From positions 1 through 29,439 of the forward strand of contig CAAELJ010000146.1 of NCBI GenBank assembly GCA_900756725.1: 29,439 nt of DNA, read 5' to 3'. This DNA is from an uncultured Collinsella sp. (lineage in GTDB: Bacteria > Actinomycetota > Coriobacteriia > Coriobacteriales > Coriobacteriaceae). The notes under the pieces were generated by a model that was not told the DNA's origin, searched no databases, and was given only the letters and a program-made list of their open reading frames with translations. The translations under genes and the position numbers were made by a program. The number at the start of each line of letters is the position of its first letter. Position 1 is the first letter of the stretch. Below are positions 22,565 to 29,439 of this stretch, piece by piece.

Positions 22565-23458
22565 ATGTCCACCGTCACTACCATCAAGCGCGGCGGCCTC
22601 ACCGCGGCCATCGATTCCATGGGCGCCCAGCTCACGAGCCTTGCCCTCAACGGCAATGAGTATCTGTGGCAGGGCGACCCGGCCTTTTGGGGCAAGCACG
22701 CGCCCATCCTGTTCCCCATCGTGGGATCGCTGCGCAACAACACGGCGACGTCTGCCGCCGGCACCTGCGAGATGGCGCGCCACGGCATCGCACGCATTGT
22801 CGAGCACAAGATCGTCGAGGTGTCGGAGGACGGTTTGTCCGTTACCTACGAGCTCACCGACACGCCCGAGTCGCTCAAGGCGTTCCCATTCCACTTTAAG
22901 CTCAACATGACCTATGCCCTGACCGGCGACGCCACCCTTACGCAGACCTTTGCCGTCACCAACACCGGCGACGTGGACCTGCCGTTCTCGGTGGGCGGCC
23001 ACCCCGCATTTAACGTGCCCGCCCCCGGCGCCGAGGACGAGGCGTTCGAGGATTACGAGCTGGCGTTTACCGAGGCTTGGACTAACGAGGCCCCCGTCAT
23101 CACGCCCGATGGCCTTATGACGTTCGAGGGTAGCTACAAGGCCCCCGATAACTCGGACGTGCTGCCCATCACGCACCGCAGCTTCGATAACGACGCCATC
23201 ATGTTCACCGATACCCCGGGCTCCACGCTCACGCTGCGCGGCCGCAAGTCGGGCCACGGCGTCAAGATCGACTTTGAAGGCTTTAAGTACATCGGCGTGT
23301 GGTCTGCCGCCAACGACGCTCCGTTTGTGGCGCTCGAGCCTTGGACCGGTCACACCACCATGTCCACCGAGGATGACGTCTTTGAGCACAAGGTCAACAC
23401 CATCACCTTGGCCCCCGGCGCTACCGATAAACGCAGCTTTAGCGTCACCTTGCTCTAG
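22565..23458 (+). CDS. aldose 1-epimerase family protein (LacX-like)
   Basis: 297 residues. It matches the galactose mutarotase-like fold, LacX branch: LWQGDPAFWGKHAPILFPIV near residue 35, MARHGIAR with the first active-site His, FSVGGHPAFNVP with the second His (about residue 145), and FVALEPWTG with the likely catalytic Glu region. The family interconverts alpha and beta anomers of hexoses in the cytoplasm; LacX-branch members act on galactose or hexose phosphates, or are untested. GGAGGAAG precedes the ATG at 22565. It appears to be monocistronic, ended by the terminator downstream, and no sugar operon adjoins it. Confidence 0.93.
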   Translation: MSTVTTIKRGGLTAAIDSMGAQLTSLALNGNEYLWQGDPAFWGKHAPILFPIVGSLRNNTATSAAGTCEMARHGIARIVEHKIVEVSEDGLSVTYELTDTPESLKAFPFHFKLNMTYALTGDATLTQTFAVTNTGDVDLPFSVGGHPAFNVPAPGAEDEAFEDYELAFTEAWTNEAPVITPDGLMTFEGSYKAPDNSDVLPITHRSFDNDAIMFTDTPGSTLTLRGRKSGHGVKIDFEGFKYIGVWSAANDAPFVALEPWTGHTTMSTEDDVFEHKVNTITLAPGATDKRSFSVTLL

Positions 23459-23488
23459 AGGTTCCGCCGCTCGGTCGATGCTGCGTGC

Positions 23489-23579
23489 CGTCCAGAGCGA
23501 TAATTTGTCATTCAAAAGGCAAGGCATAGACCTTCTGGTCATGCCTTGTCTTTTTCATGCCACTTGTTCGCTCTGGACG
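23489..23579 (+). terminator. intrinsic terminator nested in a 12-bp outer inverted repeat
   Basis: The inner hairpin (GGCAAGGCAT-A-GACC, loop TTCT, complement to 23550) is followed by TTTTT and terminates the epimerase gene. It is enclosed by a second perfect pair, CGTCCAGAGCGA (23489-23500) and TCGCTCTGGACG (23568-23579). The outer pair is not needed for termination and makes a 91-nt two-level structure. Confidence 0.8.
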
Positions 23580-23721
23580 TCGCTCGCCGGCATTGCCAAA
23601 ACATCGACGTCCCCAATGACTACCATGTGTCTATTAATTTTTCGAGCTTGTGCTGCACTGCTGGTCGCTGGCGTATATCCTGTTAAGTCGTCAGCATACG
23701 ATTCAACAGGGAAGGCAGATT

Positions 23722-24648
23722 ATGCATTCTCCCCATCAGCGCGACGCGCATCCACAGCCGGTGTGCAGCCGTCGCATCTTCTTGGGTAGCGCTCTCGCTG
23801 CGAGCGCTTCCGTCGTCGCCGGCGCGCTCGCCGGCTGTCAGCGTCCGTCCACGCTCAAGGTGGTTCAGCCCACGACGGGCGGCGGTCGCGACGACCTGTC
23901 CGATTCCGTGATCGGCAAGGACAAGATCCGCATTGGCATGGAGGCGGCCTACGCCCCGTACAACTGGCAGGTTTCCGAAGCCAGTGAGTACACTATCCCC
24001 ATCGACAACGTGCAGGGCGCCTATGCCGATGGCTACGACGTGCAGATCGCCAAGATCGTCTGCAAGGCCCTCGGTGGCGAGCCCGTTGCCGTCAAGCAGA
24101 GCTTCTCGGGCCTCATCGATTCGCTCAACAACGGCCAGATCGACCTCATCATCGCCGGTATGAGCGCCACGCCCGAGCGCGAGGAGTCGGTCGGCTTCTC
24201 CGACCCGTACTTCATTGGCTACTTTGGCCTGTTCGTAAAAGAGGGTTCCCCCTACCAAAACGCCACCAAGCTCAGCGACTTTAGCGGTGCCACGGTACTC
24301 GGCCAAAAGGACACCATGCTCGACACCGTCATCGACGAGATTCCGGGCGTTGTGCACAAGAACCCGGTCGATTCGGTCCCCACGGTGTTCTCGAATCTGC
24401 TGCAGGACACGTGCGACGCCGTGACTTACAACACCGAGAACGAGAAGGGCTATATGGCCCAAAACCCGGGTATCGTCCCTATTCATTTTGCCGAGGGCGA
24501 GGGCTTTAAGCAGGAGGTCGCGGCAAACGTCGGCTGCCGCAAGGGCTCGGACAAGCTGCTTAAACTCATCGACAAGACACTCAAGGGCATTAGCCAAGAG
24601 GAACGCGACCAAATGTGGGACGCGTGCCTCGACCGTCAGCCGGCATAG
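23722..24648 (+). CDS. polar amino acid ABC transporter substrate-binding lipoprotein
   Basis: 308 residues from the ATG at 23722, after GGGAAGG. The signal has SRRIFLG (Tat-like twin arginine, residues 16-22), a hydrophobic stretch and the lipobox LAGC with Cys39 for lipidation. The mature part is a family 3 periplasmic-binding domain: IRIGMEAAYAPYNW, GYDVQIAKIVCKAL, FSGLIDSLNNGQIDLIIAGM, TPEREESVGFSDPYF, then the second lobe. It captures an amino acid outside the membrane and delivers it to the permease 9 nt downstream. The ligand cannot be called. The run of three genes (binding protein, permease, ATPase) is a complete importer operon. Confidence 0.93.
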   Translation: MHSPHQRDAHPQPVCSRRIFLGSALAASASVVAGALAGCQRPSTLKVVQPTTGGGRDDLSDSVIGKDKIRIGMEAAYAPYNWQVSEASEYTIPIDNVQGAYADGYDVQIAKIVCKALGGEPVAVKQSFSGLIDSLNNGQIDLIIAGMSATPEREESVGFSDPYFIGYFGLFVKEGSPYQNATKLSDFSGATVLGQKDTMLDTVIDEIPGVVHKNPVDSVPTVFSNLLQDTCDAVTYNTENEKGYMAQNPGIVPIHFAEGEGFKQEVAANVGCRKGSDKLLKLIDKTLKGISQEERDQMWDACLDRQPA

Positions 24649-24657
24649 GGAGGCAGC

Positions 24658-25806
24658 ATGAAAACCATCAATCGTCTGGCCTCCTTTATCAAGGCCGACC
24701 ACCGTTACGTGTACCTGGGCACGAGCGTTATCGCGGCGCTCGGCCTGGCGTTTAGTCAGCGCAACCCCACGCCGCTGAGCTTCTTGGCGCCTACGGGCGT
24801 GTTCCAAGACTGCCTCTGGGCAATCCTTTGGGCCTGGCTCGTCGTGTCGGCGGCGGCGCTGGTCGCCAAGCTCATGCACTGGAACGACTATCGCGAGGCG
24901 TCGCCGTTCGCATCCGAGCGCTTCCGTCGTGGCGCACGCTTAGGCAGCTACGTCGTGGTCGCCATCGCGGCGATCTTCTTTATCGACCGCTGCGTCATGT
25001 CATTTATCGACCTGGTGCAGGTGAGCGTTGTCTCGGATTCCAACCCCAGCGACTTTTTGTCGAGCCTGGTCTACATGACCTACAAGAGCGGCGACTTCTT
25101 TATCCGCGGCATCGAGATCACCATCGCACTTGCGACCTTCGGTACCGTCATCGCCTTTTTCCTGGCGCTGCTCTTTGTGTTCCTGCGTATTCAGACGTTC
25201 GACCGCGTGGATAACGATCTGGTGCGCTTCTTTAAGAGCATCGGCCGCGGCTTTGCGACCGTCTACTCTACCATCGTGCGCGGCACGCCCATGATGGTCC
25301 AGGGCCTGCTCATCTATTACGCGGGCTTCACCGTTTTGCGCGGCATGGGCTTCGAGACCGCCCAGGCCAACCAGATTTGGAGTACCTTCACCGCCGGTCT
25401 CGTCACCATCTCGCTCAACTCCACCGCCTACATGATGGAGGTCCTGCGCGGCGGCATCGAGTCCATCGATCCCGGCCAGGCCGAGGCGGCGCGCTCGCTG
25501 GGTCTGTCGCAGTGGCAGGCCATGCGCAAGGTCGTGTTCCCCCAGGGTATTAAAAACGCGATCCCCGCACTCACCAACGAGCTCATCATCAACATCAAGG
25601 ATTCGTCGGTGCTTTCGGTCATCGGCGTGTTCGACCTCATGTACGCCACCACCACCGTCGCCGGCGTGTACTATCGCCAGATGGAGGTCTACTGCGTGGC
25701 GCTCGTGGTCTACCTGATCCTGACGCTCGTGGCGAGCCGCCTGCTCGAGGCCTTTGGCAAAAAGCTCGGCGCCGAGGCCCCGGCAACGCTGCCCAGCTCC
25801 AACTAG
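24658..25806 (+). CDS. polar amino acid ABC transporter permease (HisM/GlnP type)
   Basis: 382 residues, longer than the usual ~220 because of an N-terminal part of about 130 residues with two or three extra membrane helices. The core from about residue 145 is typical: GIEITIALATFGTVIAF, the IVRGTPMMVQGLLIYY region, SLNSTAYMMEVLRGGIESID and the EAA loop EAARSLGLSQWQAMRKVV that docks on the ATPase. It forms a homodimeric channel in the cytoplasmic membrane. GGGAGG lies four bases before the ATG. It sits between the binding protein and ATPase genes with short gaps (9 and 22 nt), so the three are one operon. Confidence 0.94.
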   Translation: MKTINRLASFIKADHRYVYLGTSVIAALGLAFSQRNPTPLSFLAPTGVFQDCLWAILWAWLVVSAAALVAKLMHWNDYREASPFASERFRRGARLGSYVVVAIAAIFFIDRCVMSFIDLVQVSVVSDSNPSDFLSSLVYMTYKSGDFFIRGIEITIALATFGTVIAFFLALLFVFLRIQTFDRVDNDLVRFFKSIGRGFATVYSTIVRGTPMMVQGLLIYYAGFTVLRGMGFETAQANQIWSTFTAGLVTISLNSTAYMMEVLRGGIESIDPGQAEAARSLGLSQWQAMRKVVFPQGIKNAIPALTNELIINIKDSSVLSVIGVFDLMYATTTVAGVYYRQMEVYCVALVVYLILTLVASRLLEAFGKKLGAEAPATLPSSN

Positions 25807-25828
25807 GCTCAAGACGAGGAGAATCATC

Positions 25829-26614
25829 ATGGCAGATATCGCCACTACCGGCACCGCGGCCGCCGCACAGACCAATGAGCCGCTTATCCGCGTCGAGGGC
25901 CTGCGCAAGAGCTTTGGCTCGCTCGAGGTGCTTAAGGGCATCGACCTGTCCGTTAACCCCGGCGAGGTCGTTACCATTATCGGCGCCTCGGGCTCGGGCA
26001 AGTCGACCTTCCTGCGCTGCCTCAACCTGCTCGAGACTCCGGACGCGGGCCATATCTGGTTTCACGGCCAGGACCTTACGGCCGAGCGCTGCAACATTAA
26101 CAAGCTGCGTGAGGACATCGGCATGGTGTTCCAGGGCTTTAACCTGTTCAACAACATGGATGTGCTCGACAACTGCACGCTCGCGCCCGTCACGCTCAAA
26201 AAGATGAGCAAGGCCGAGGCCGAGAAGGTCGCGATGGAGCATCTGACGAGCGTGGGGCTCGAAAAGTTCGCGCACGCCGCCGTGGGCCGCCTATCCGGTG
26301 GCCAAAAGCAGCGCGTGGCCATCGCGCGCGCCCTGTGCATGAATCCGCAGATCATGCTGTTCGACGAGCCGACCTCCGCACTCGACCCCGAGATCGTGGG
26401 AGAGGTGCTCGAGGTCATGCGCAAGCTTGCGGCCGACGGCATGACCATGGTCGTCGTCACGCACGAGATGGCCTTTGCCCGAACCGTGTCCGACCGCGTG
26501 GTCTTTATGGACAAGGGCGTGGTGCTCGAGGACGCCGCGCCGGCCGAGCTCTTCGGCAACCCCAAGCACCAGCGCACCCGCGAGTTCCTCTCGCGTTATC
26601 TCGAGGACAAATAA
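25829..26614 (+). CDS. polar amino acid ABC transporter ATPase (GlnQ/ArtP type)
   Basis: 261 residues from the ATG at 25829 after GACGAGGAG. Walker A is GASGSGKST (52-60), the Q-loop is in MVFQGFNLF, the signature is LSGGQKQR, Walker B is IMLFDEPTSALDPE, and the H-loop is VVVTHEM. ALDPEIV and MAFARTVSDRVVFMDKG are hallmarks of the polar amino acid importer ATPases. A 17-residue N-terminal extension rich in Ala and Thr is probably unstructured. It powers uptake through the permease encoded 22 nt upstream. A GC-rich hairpin follows the stop. Confidence 0.95.
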   Translation: MADIATTGTAAAAQTNEPLIRVEGLRKSFGSLEVLKGIDLSVNPGEVVTIIGASGSGKSTFLRCLNLLETPDAGHIWFHGQDLTAERCNINKLREDIGMVFQGFNLFNNMDVLDNCTLAPVTLKKMSKAEAEKVAMEHLTSVGLEKFAHAAVGRLSGGQKQRVAIARALCMNPQIMLFDEPTSALDPEIVGEVLEVMRKLAADGMTMVVVTHEMAFARTVSDRVVFMDKGVVLEDAAPAELFGNPKHQRTREFLSRYLEDK

Positions 26615-26639
26615 CCGACCGCAAACGCTTGCGTTGCAG

Positions 26640-26665
26640 GGCCGCTCCCGTGGGGCGGCCTTTGT
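26640..26665 (+). terminator. terminator after the amino acid importer operon
   Basis: GGCCGCTCC (26640-26648) pairs with GGGGCGGCC (26652-26660), one G-U pair, around a 3-nt loop. TTTGT follows. It lies 25 nt after the ATPase stop and 22 nt before the M20 gene start. Confidence 0.7.
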
Positions 26666-26686
26666 CGTCACAATCGAAAGGATGTC

Positions 26687-28114
26687 ATGGCCGAGGTTTG
26701 GCGCTTCTTTGCGCACGAGGACGATTTTGCCGATATAGACGAGGCCGGCGCGTGCGAGCGCTTGGGCCGCGTGCTGTCGTTTCCGACCATTTCGAGCATG
26801 GATGCCGAGGCAGTGGACTGGCAGCCCTTCGACGATCTGCGCGCCTATATGCAGCAGGCGTGGCCGCGCGTGTTCGCGGCGGGCGAGGTCGAGCTCATCG
26901 ACCATTCGCTGTTGGTGACGCTTGCCGGCTCCGACCCCGCTCTCAAGCCCGTTATGCTCATGGGCCACATGGACGTGGTCCCCGTGGTGCCGGGTACCGA
27001 GGCCGACTGGACGCACGCCCCCTTTAGCGGGCACGTGGACGATACCTACATCTGGGGCCGCGGCGCGATCGACATGAAAGACCAAGTCGCAGGCATTCTC
27101 GAGGCGGTCGAGTATGCGCTGGCGCACGGCTGGGAGCATAAGCGTTCCCTGCTGCTCGCCTTTGGTCAGGACGAGGAAACCACGCAGTACGGCGCGGGCG
27201 CGATCGGTCGCGTGCTCGAGGAGCGCGGTATTGAACTTGAATACCTGATCGACGAGGGCGACTACCGTATTGTTTCGGCTGCCGAGTACGGCGCGGGCGA
27301 GGGCTGGCTTATGCATGCCGACCTTGCCGAGAAGGGCTACGCCGATATCGTGCTCAAAACGAAGAGTGAGGGCGGGCATTCGTCCAACCCCTACGGCGGC
27401 ACATCGCTCGAGGTGCTGAGCCGCGCTATCGCCGCGATCTGCGATATCGAGTGGCCGACGCGCGTGACCGATCTGCTTGCCGCACAGCTTGTCGAGCTGG
27501 GGCTCTACACGGCGGATGAAATTGCCGCCAACGGGGATGCCATCGTGCGCGATTGCCTCGCCAGCAAAAAGCTCTATCCGCTGGTGACGACCACCTGCGC
27601 GCCCACGCAGGTCGAGGGCGGCAGCACTGGCGCTAACGTGATGCCGCAGGATATGTGGGCCAACATTAACTTCCGCATGCTCGATGGCACGAGCGTGGCC
27701 GATGTTGTGGCGCGCTGCCGTAAGGCGGTTGCCGGGGCGGACCTTGCCGGTCGTGTCGAAGTGGAACTCGGTCCCGGCAGCTCCGAGCCCTCGCCGTCCC
27801 CGCGCGTCGGCGGGCCGGGGCTCGAGGCCGTCCGCGCCATCGCCGCCCGCTACTTCCGTGATCCAAAGGGGACGGAGGAAAACGGATCATCTACGACGGG
27901 CGGGGCTCCTGTCAGCATCGTCCCCTCAACTGTCATCGGCGCGACCGACGCTGCCAACTATCAGCGCATTTGCTCCGAGTGCATTCGTTTTTCGGCCTTT
28001 GTGGTCGACGATGACGGGTGCGAGCGCGGTGTCCACGGCACTAACGAGCGCATTACCCGCCGTGCCTACCTCCAGGGTGTCCGCTTCCTCATCGCCCTGC
28101 TCCACACGCTCTAG
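26687..28114 (+). CDS. M20-family metallopeptidase with a repeat-derived insertion
   Basis: 475 residues, within the usual M20 range. Metal and catalytic motifs are GHMDVVP (93-99), WGRGAIDMKD with metal Asp129, FGQDEE with the catalytic Glu, and a C-terminal GVHGTNERI with a metal His. Between them are the dimerisation lid (GGHSSNPYGG) and TGANVMP. Members hydrolyse dipeptides or N-acyl amino acids in the cytoplasm with two zinc ions; the CPS1/PM20D1 branch is the best fit. AAAGGA precedes the ATG. Residues 391-401 (RDPKGTEENGS) are encoded by a 31-bp repeat also found in intergenic DNA, so this loop is probably an acquired insertion that kept the frame. It may work with the amino acid importer just upstream. 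Confidence 0.93.
   Translation: MAEVWRFFAHEDDFADIDEAGACERLGRVLSFPTISSMDAEAVDWQPFDDLRAYMQQAWPRVFAAGEVELIDHSLLVTLAGSDPALKPVMLMGHMDVVPVVPGTEADWTHAPFSGHVDDTYIWGRGAIDMKDQVAGILEAVEYALAHGWEHKRSLLLAFGQDEETTQYGAGAIGRVLEERGIELEYLIDEGDYRIVSAAEYGAGEGWLMHADLAEKGYADIVLKTKSEGGHSSNPYGGTSLEVLSRAIAAICDIEWPTRVTDLLAAQLVELGLYTADEIAANGDAIVRDCLASKKLYPLVTTTCAPTQVEGGSTGANVMPQDMWANINFRMLDGTSVADVVARCRKAVAGADLAGRVEVELGPGSSEPSPSPRVGGPGLEAVRAIAARYFRDPKGTEENGSSTTGGAPVSIVPSTVIGATDAANYQRICSECIRFSAFVVDDDGCERGVHGTNERITRRAYLQGVRFLIALLHTL
27859..27889. repeat. 31-bp GGGGACGGAGGAAAAC repeat inside the M20 coding sequence
   Basis: TGATCC...GGATCA bounds the core GGGGACGGAGGAAAACGG. The copy at 8992-9022 has the same length and core (GGGGACGGAGGAAAACG) in intergenic DNA. 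Here it supplies codons for Asp-Pro-Lys-Gly-Thr-Glu-Glu-Asn-Gly-Ser, a polar loop. Confidence 0.8.
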
Positions 28115-28140
28115 AATGTGACAAAGCGACAGTCCCTTTG
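28115..28140. repeat. TGTGACAAAGGG palindromic repeat, copy G (right arm truncated)
   Basis: AATGTGACAAAG (28115-28126) plus the core GACAGTCCCTTTG begins directly after the M20 stop. Instead of TCACATT, the sequence continues into another palindrome (28144-28195), so one element seems to have replaced the end of the other. Confidence 0.7.
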
Positions 28141-28143
28141 TTG

Positions 28144-28195
28144 GCCGTTGGGAACGTTCTTAAACGACTAGTCGTTAAGGAACATACCCAACGGC
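28144..28195. repeat. 52-nt nearly loopless palindrome
   Basis: Each arm is 26 nt: GCCGTTGGG and CCCAACGGC at the ends are exact, and ACGACT|AGTCGT at the centre is exact. In between are a 3-nt mismatch and one shifted base (GTTCTTAA against GTTCCTTA). There is no loop, so it would extrude as a cruciform or fold into a single long RNA stem. It lies between the M20 gene and the presumed prfA leader. There is no T-tail. Confidence 0.8.
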
Positions 28196-28297
28196 TACGT
28201 CCACTCATTCCGTGCGGGTTATATGCAGGTTTGCCTGCGCACGCTATCATGTATGGGTTAGACCGCAACTATGTACCCCATACGCGAAGGGATGCGC

Positions 28298-28324
28298 ATG
28301 TATCTGAAGATCGACATGTTCTAG
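28298..28324 (+). CDS. candidate 8-codon leader ORF (MYLKIDMF) ending in UAG, upstream of prfA
   Basis: An ATG at 28298 (or 28292, two residues longer) follows AAGGG and reads eight codons to TAG at 28322-28324. It lies about 80 nt upstream of prfA. UAG is decoded only by the protein prfA encodes. No nearby terminator with a U-tract was found; a small GGCGC-CAT-GCGCC hairpin (28344-28356) follows. Expression is unproven, and an ORF this short could be chance. Confidence 0.3.
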   Translation: MYLKIDMF

Positions 28325-28405
28325 CTGGGCTTACCCCCGCAGTGGCGCCATGCGCCCCATCAACTCTGCCGATTTTCATCTTCACGCATATAAAGGAGTC
28401 CTGCC

Positions 28406-29439
28406 ATGCGCGACAAGCTCGAAAAGATCATCAAGGCCTACGAGGAGCTCGAGAAGAAGCTGTCCGACCCGGCCGTCGCCTCCGACATCAAGGAGTTCAC
28501 GCGTCTCAACAAGGAGTACGCGCACCAGTCCGACCTCATTGCTGCCTCGCGCGAGTACATCGGCGCGCTCGACGACATCGAGGCTGCCAAGGAAATGCTC
28601 CACGATACCACCGACGCCGATGAGAAGGAGATGCTCCAGATGGACATCTCCGAAAACGAGGCTAAGCTTCCCCAGCTCGAGGAAGATATCAAGTACATGC
28701 TCATCCCGAGCGACCCCAACGACGACAAGAACACCATCGTCGAGATCCGCTCCGCCGCCGGTGGCGACGAGGCGGCCATCTTCGCCGGCGACCTGTACAA
28801 GATGTACCAGCGCTTTTGCGAGTCTCGCGGCTGGAAGACCACCGTGCTCGATTCCAGTCCCAGCGAGGCCGGCGGCTTTAAATCCATCGAGTTCAAGGTC
28901 GAGGGCGACCGCGTCTACTCCGTCATGAAGTTCGAGTCCGGCGTGCACCGTGTCCAGCGCGTTCCCAAGACCGAGTCCCAGGGTCGCATCCAGACCTCCA
29001 CGGCAACCGTCGCCGTGCTTCCCGAGGCCGAGGAGATTGACGTCCAGATTAACCAGTCCGACCTGCGCATCGACACCTACTGCGCTTCGGGCCCTGGTGG
29101 TCAGTGCGTTAACACCACCTACTCCGCCGTACGCATCACCCACCTGCCCACCAACACCGTTGTGCAGTCGCAGGAGCAGCGCTCCCAGATTCAGAACCGC
29201 GAGGTCTGCATGCAGATGCTGCGCGCCCGCCTCTACGAGATGGAGCTCGAGAAGCAGCAGGCAGAGCTCGGTGCCGAGCGCCAAAGCCAGATCGGCCACG
29301 GTAACCGTTCCGAGAAGATCCGTACCTACAACCAGCCCCAGGACCGCGTGACCGACCACCGCATCGGTTTCAACTCCACCTACAACGGTGTCCTTCTGGG
29401 CGACCAACTCGGCACCGTGATCGAGGCGCTCGCCGCCGC
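28406..29439 (+). CDS. prfA: peptide chain release factor 1 (RF1), 3' end cut by window
   Basis: 344 codons are open to the window end; RF1 is usually about 355-360 residues, so only the last few are missing. The N-terminal helical domain (about 1-100) leads into IRSAAGGDEAAIFAGDLY. The codon-reading tripeptide Pro187-Lys-Thr189 is in RVPKTESQGR, and the RF1-type P-x-T excludes RF2. The catalytic GGQ (231-233) is in ASGPGGQCVNTT, and THLPT and QEQRSQ follow. It releases finished peptides at UAA and UAG. AAAGGAG lies seven bases before the ATG at 28406. The usual downstream partner prmC would lie past the window. Cys follows GGQ where many RF1 proteins have His or Ser. Confidence 0.97.
   Translation, partial: MRDKLEKIIKAYEELEKKLSDPAVASDIKEFTRLNKEYAHQSDLIAASREYIGALDDIEAAKEMLHDTTDADEKEMLQMDISENEAKLPQLEEDIKYMLIPSDPNDDKNTIVEIRSAAGGDEAAIFAGDLYKMYQRFCESRGWKTTVLDSSPSEAGGFKSIEFKVEGDRVYSVMKFESGVHRVQRVPKTESQGRIQTSTATVAVLPEAEEIDVQINQSDLRIDTYCASGPGGQCVNTTYSAVRITHLPTNTVVQSQEQRSQIQNREVCMQMLRARLYEMELEKQQAELGAERQSQIGHGNRSEKIRTYNQPQDRVTDHRIGFNSTYNGVLLGDQLGTVIEALAA

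Noticed and set aside
27857..27905. Frameshift or pseudogene in the M20 peptidase at the repeat
   Set aside because: The frame is open on both sides and the C-terminal motifs (metal His, TNERI) are intact, so the gene is probably functional.
1..29439. tRNA, rRNA, prophage or insertion-sequence genes
   Set aside because: No T-loop/anticodon patterns, rRNA segments, integrase or transposase coding sequences were recognised on either strand.

Overview
The window reads like a chromosomal segment of a high-G+C gut actinobacterium of class Coriobacteriia, probably Collinsella. That assignment is an inference. It rests on strongly GC-biased third positions, AGGAGG-type ribosome binding sites, gene content, and a family of short palindromes built on TGTGACAAAGGG that I associate with Collinsella. 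No rRNA, tRNA, prophage, transposase or CRISPR array was seen. The prfA gene at the right edge marks ordinary chromosome.

Left part (1-4273): a leftward three-gene unit encodes a short-chain dehydrogenase, an OFA-type MFS carrier and a Gfo/Idh/MocA dehydrogenase that runs off the left edge. A LysR regulator is divergent from it. This looks like a small regulon for uptake and oxidation of a polyol, sugar or sugar acid. Next (4479-8704) is a leftward operon of a MarR regulator and two half-size ABC exporters joined by 8-nt start/stop overlaps. One ABC protein has a degenerate ATPase site, as in TM287/288-type heterodimers.

Middle (8705-14180): a gene-free stretch of about 690 nt is packed with inverted repeats. 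It is followed by a pyridoxal/pyridoxamine-kinase-like gene translationally coupled to a TIGR04076-type Cys-rich protein. Two AAA+ ATPases of the COG1373/DUF4143 type then face each other across a low-molecular-weight protein tyrosine phosphatase. Each ATPase gene is preceded by three copies of a different motif, and both arrays have an exact 33-bp period. With a probable winged-helix segment and a C-terminal D...ExK motif, this suggests a self-regulating ATPase family with diverged DNA specificity.

MFS and prenyl-flavin region (14181-20547): a DHA1-type MFS efflux carrier is divergent from a fusion of an LpdD-like domain (the gallate-decarboxylase D subunit/prFMN chaperone type) with a Nudix domain of the isopentenyl-diphosphate isomerase type. 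An SLC13/DASS carrier, a UbiD-type decarboxylase and a UbiX-type prenyltransferase follow. UbiX makes prenylated FMN from a dimethylallyl phosphate donor, so the fusion links donor supply or processing to cofactor use. This is the most striking protein-level observation here. The Nudix domain keeps the isomerase metal ligands, but its cysteine is displaced by one residue.

Right part (20576-29439): a MerR regulator, a single-pass membrane protein with an acidic N-terminus, a LacX-like aldose 1-epimerase, a three-gene polar amino acid ABC importer (Tat-type lipoprotein, permease, ATPase), an M20 metallopeptidase carrying a 31-bp intergenic-type repeat inside its reading frame, and prfA (RF1), cut by the window end. 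A mini-ORF ending in the RF1-specific codon UAG lies in the presumed prfA leader.
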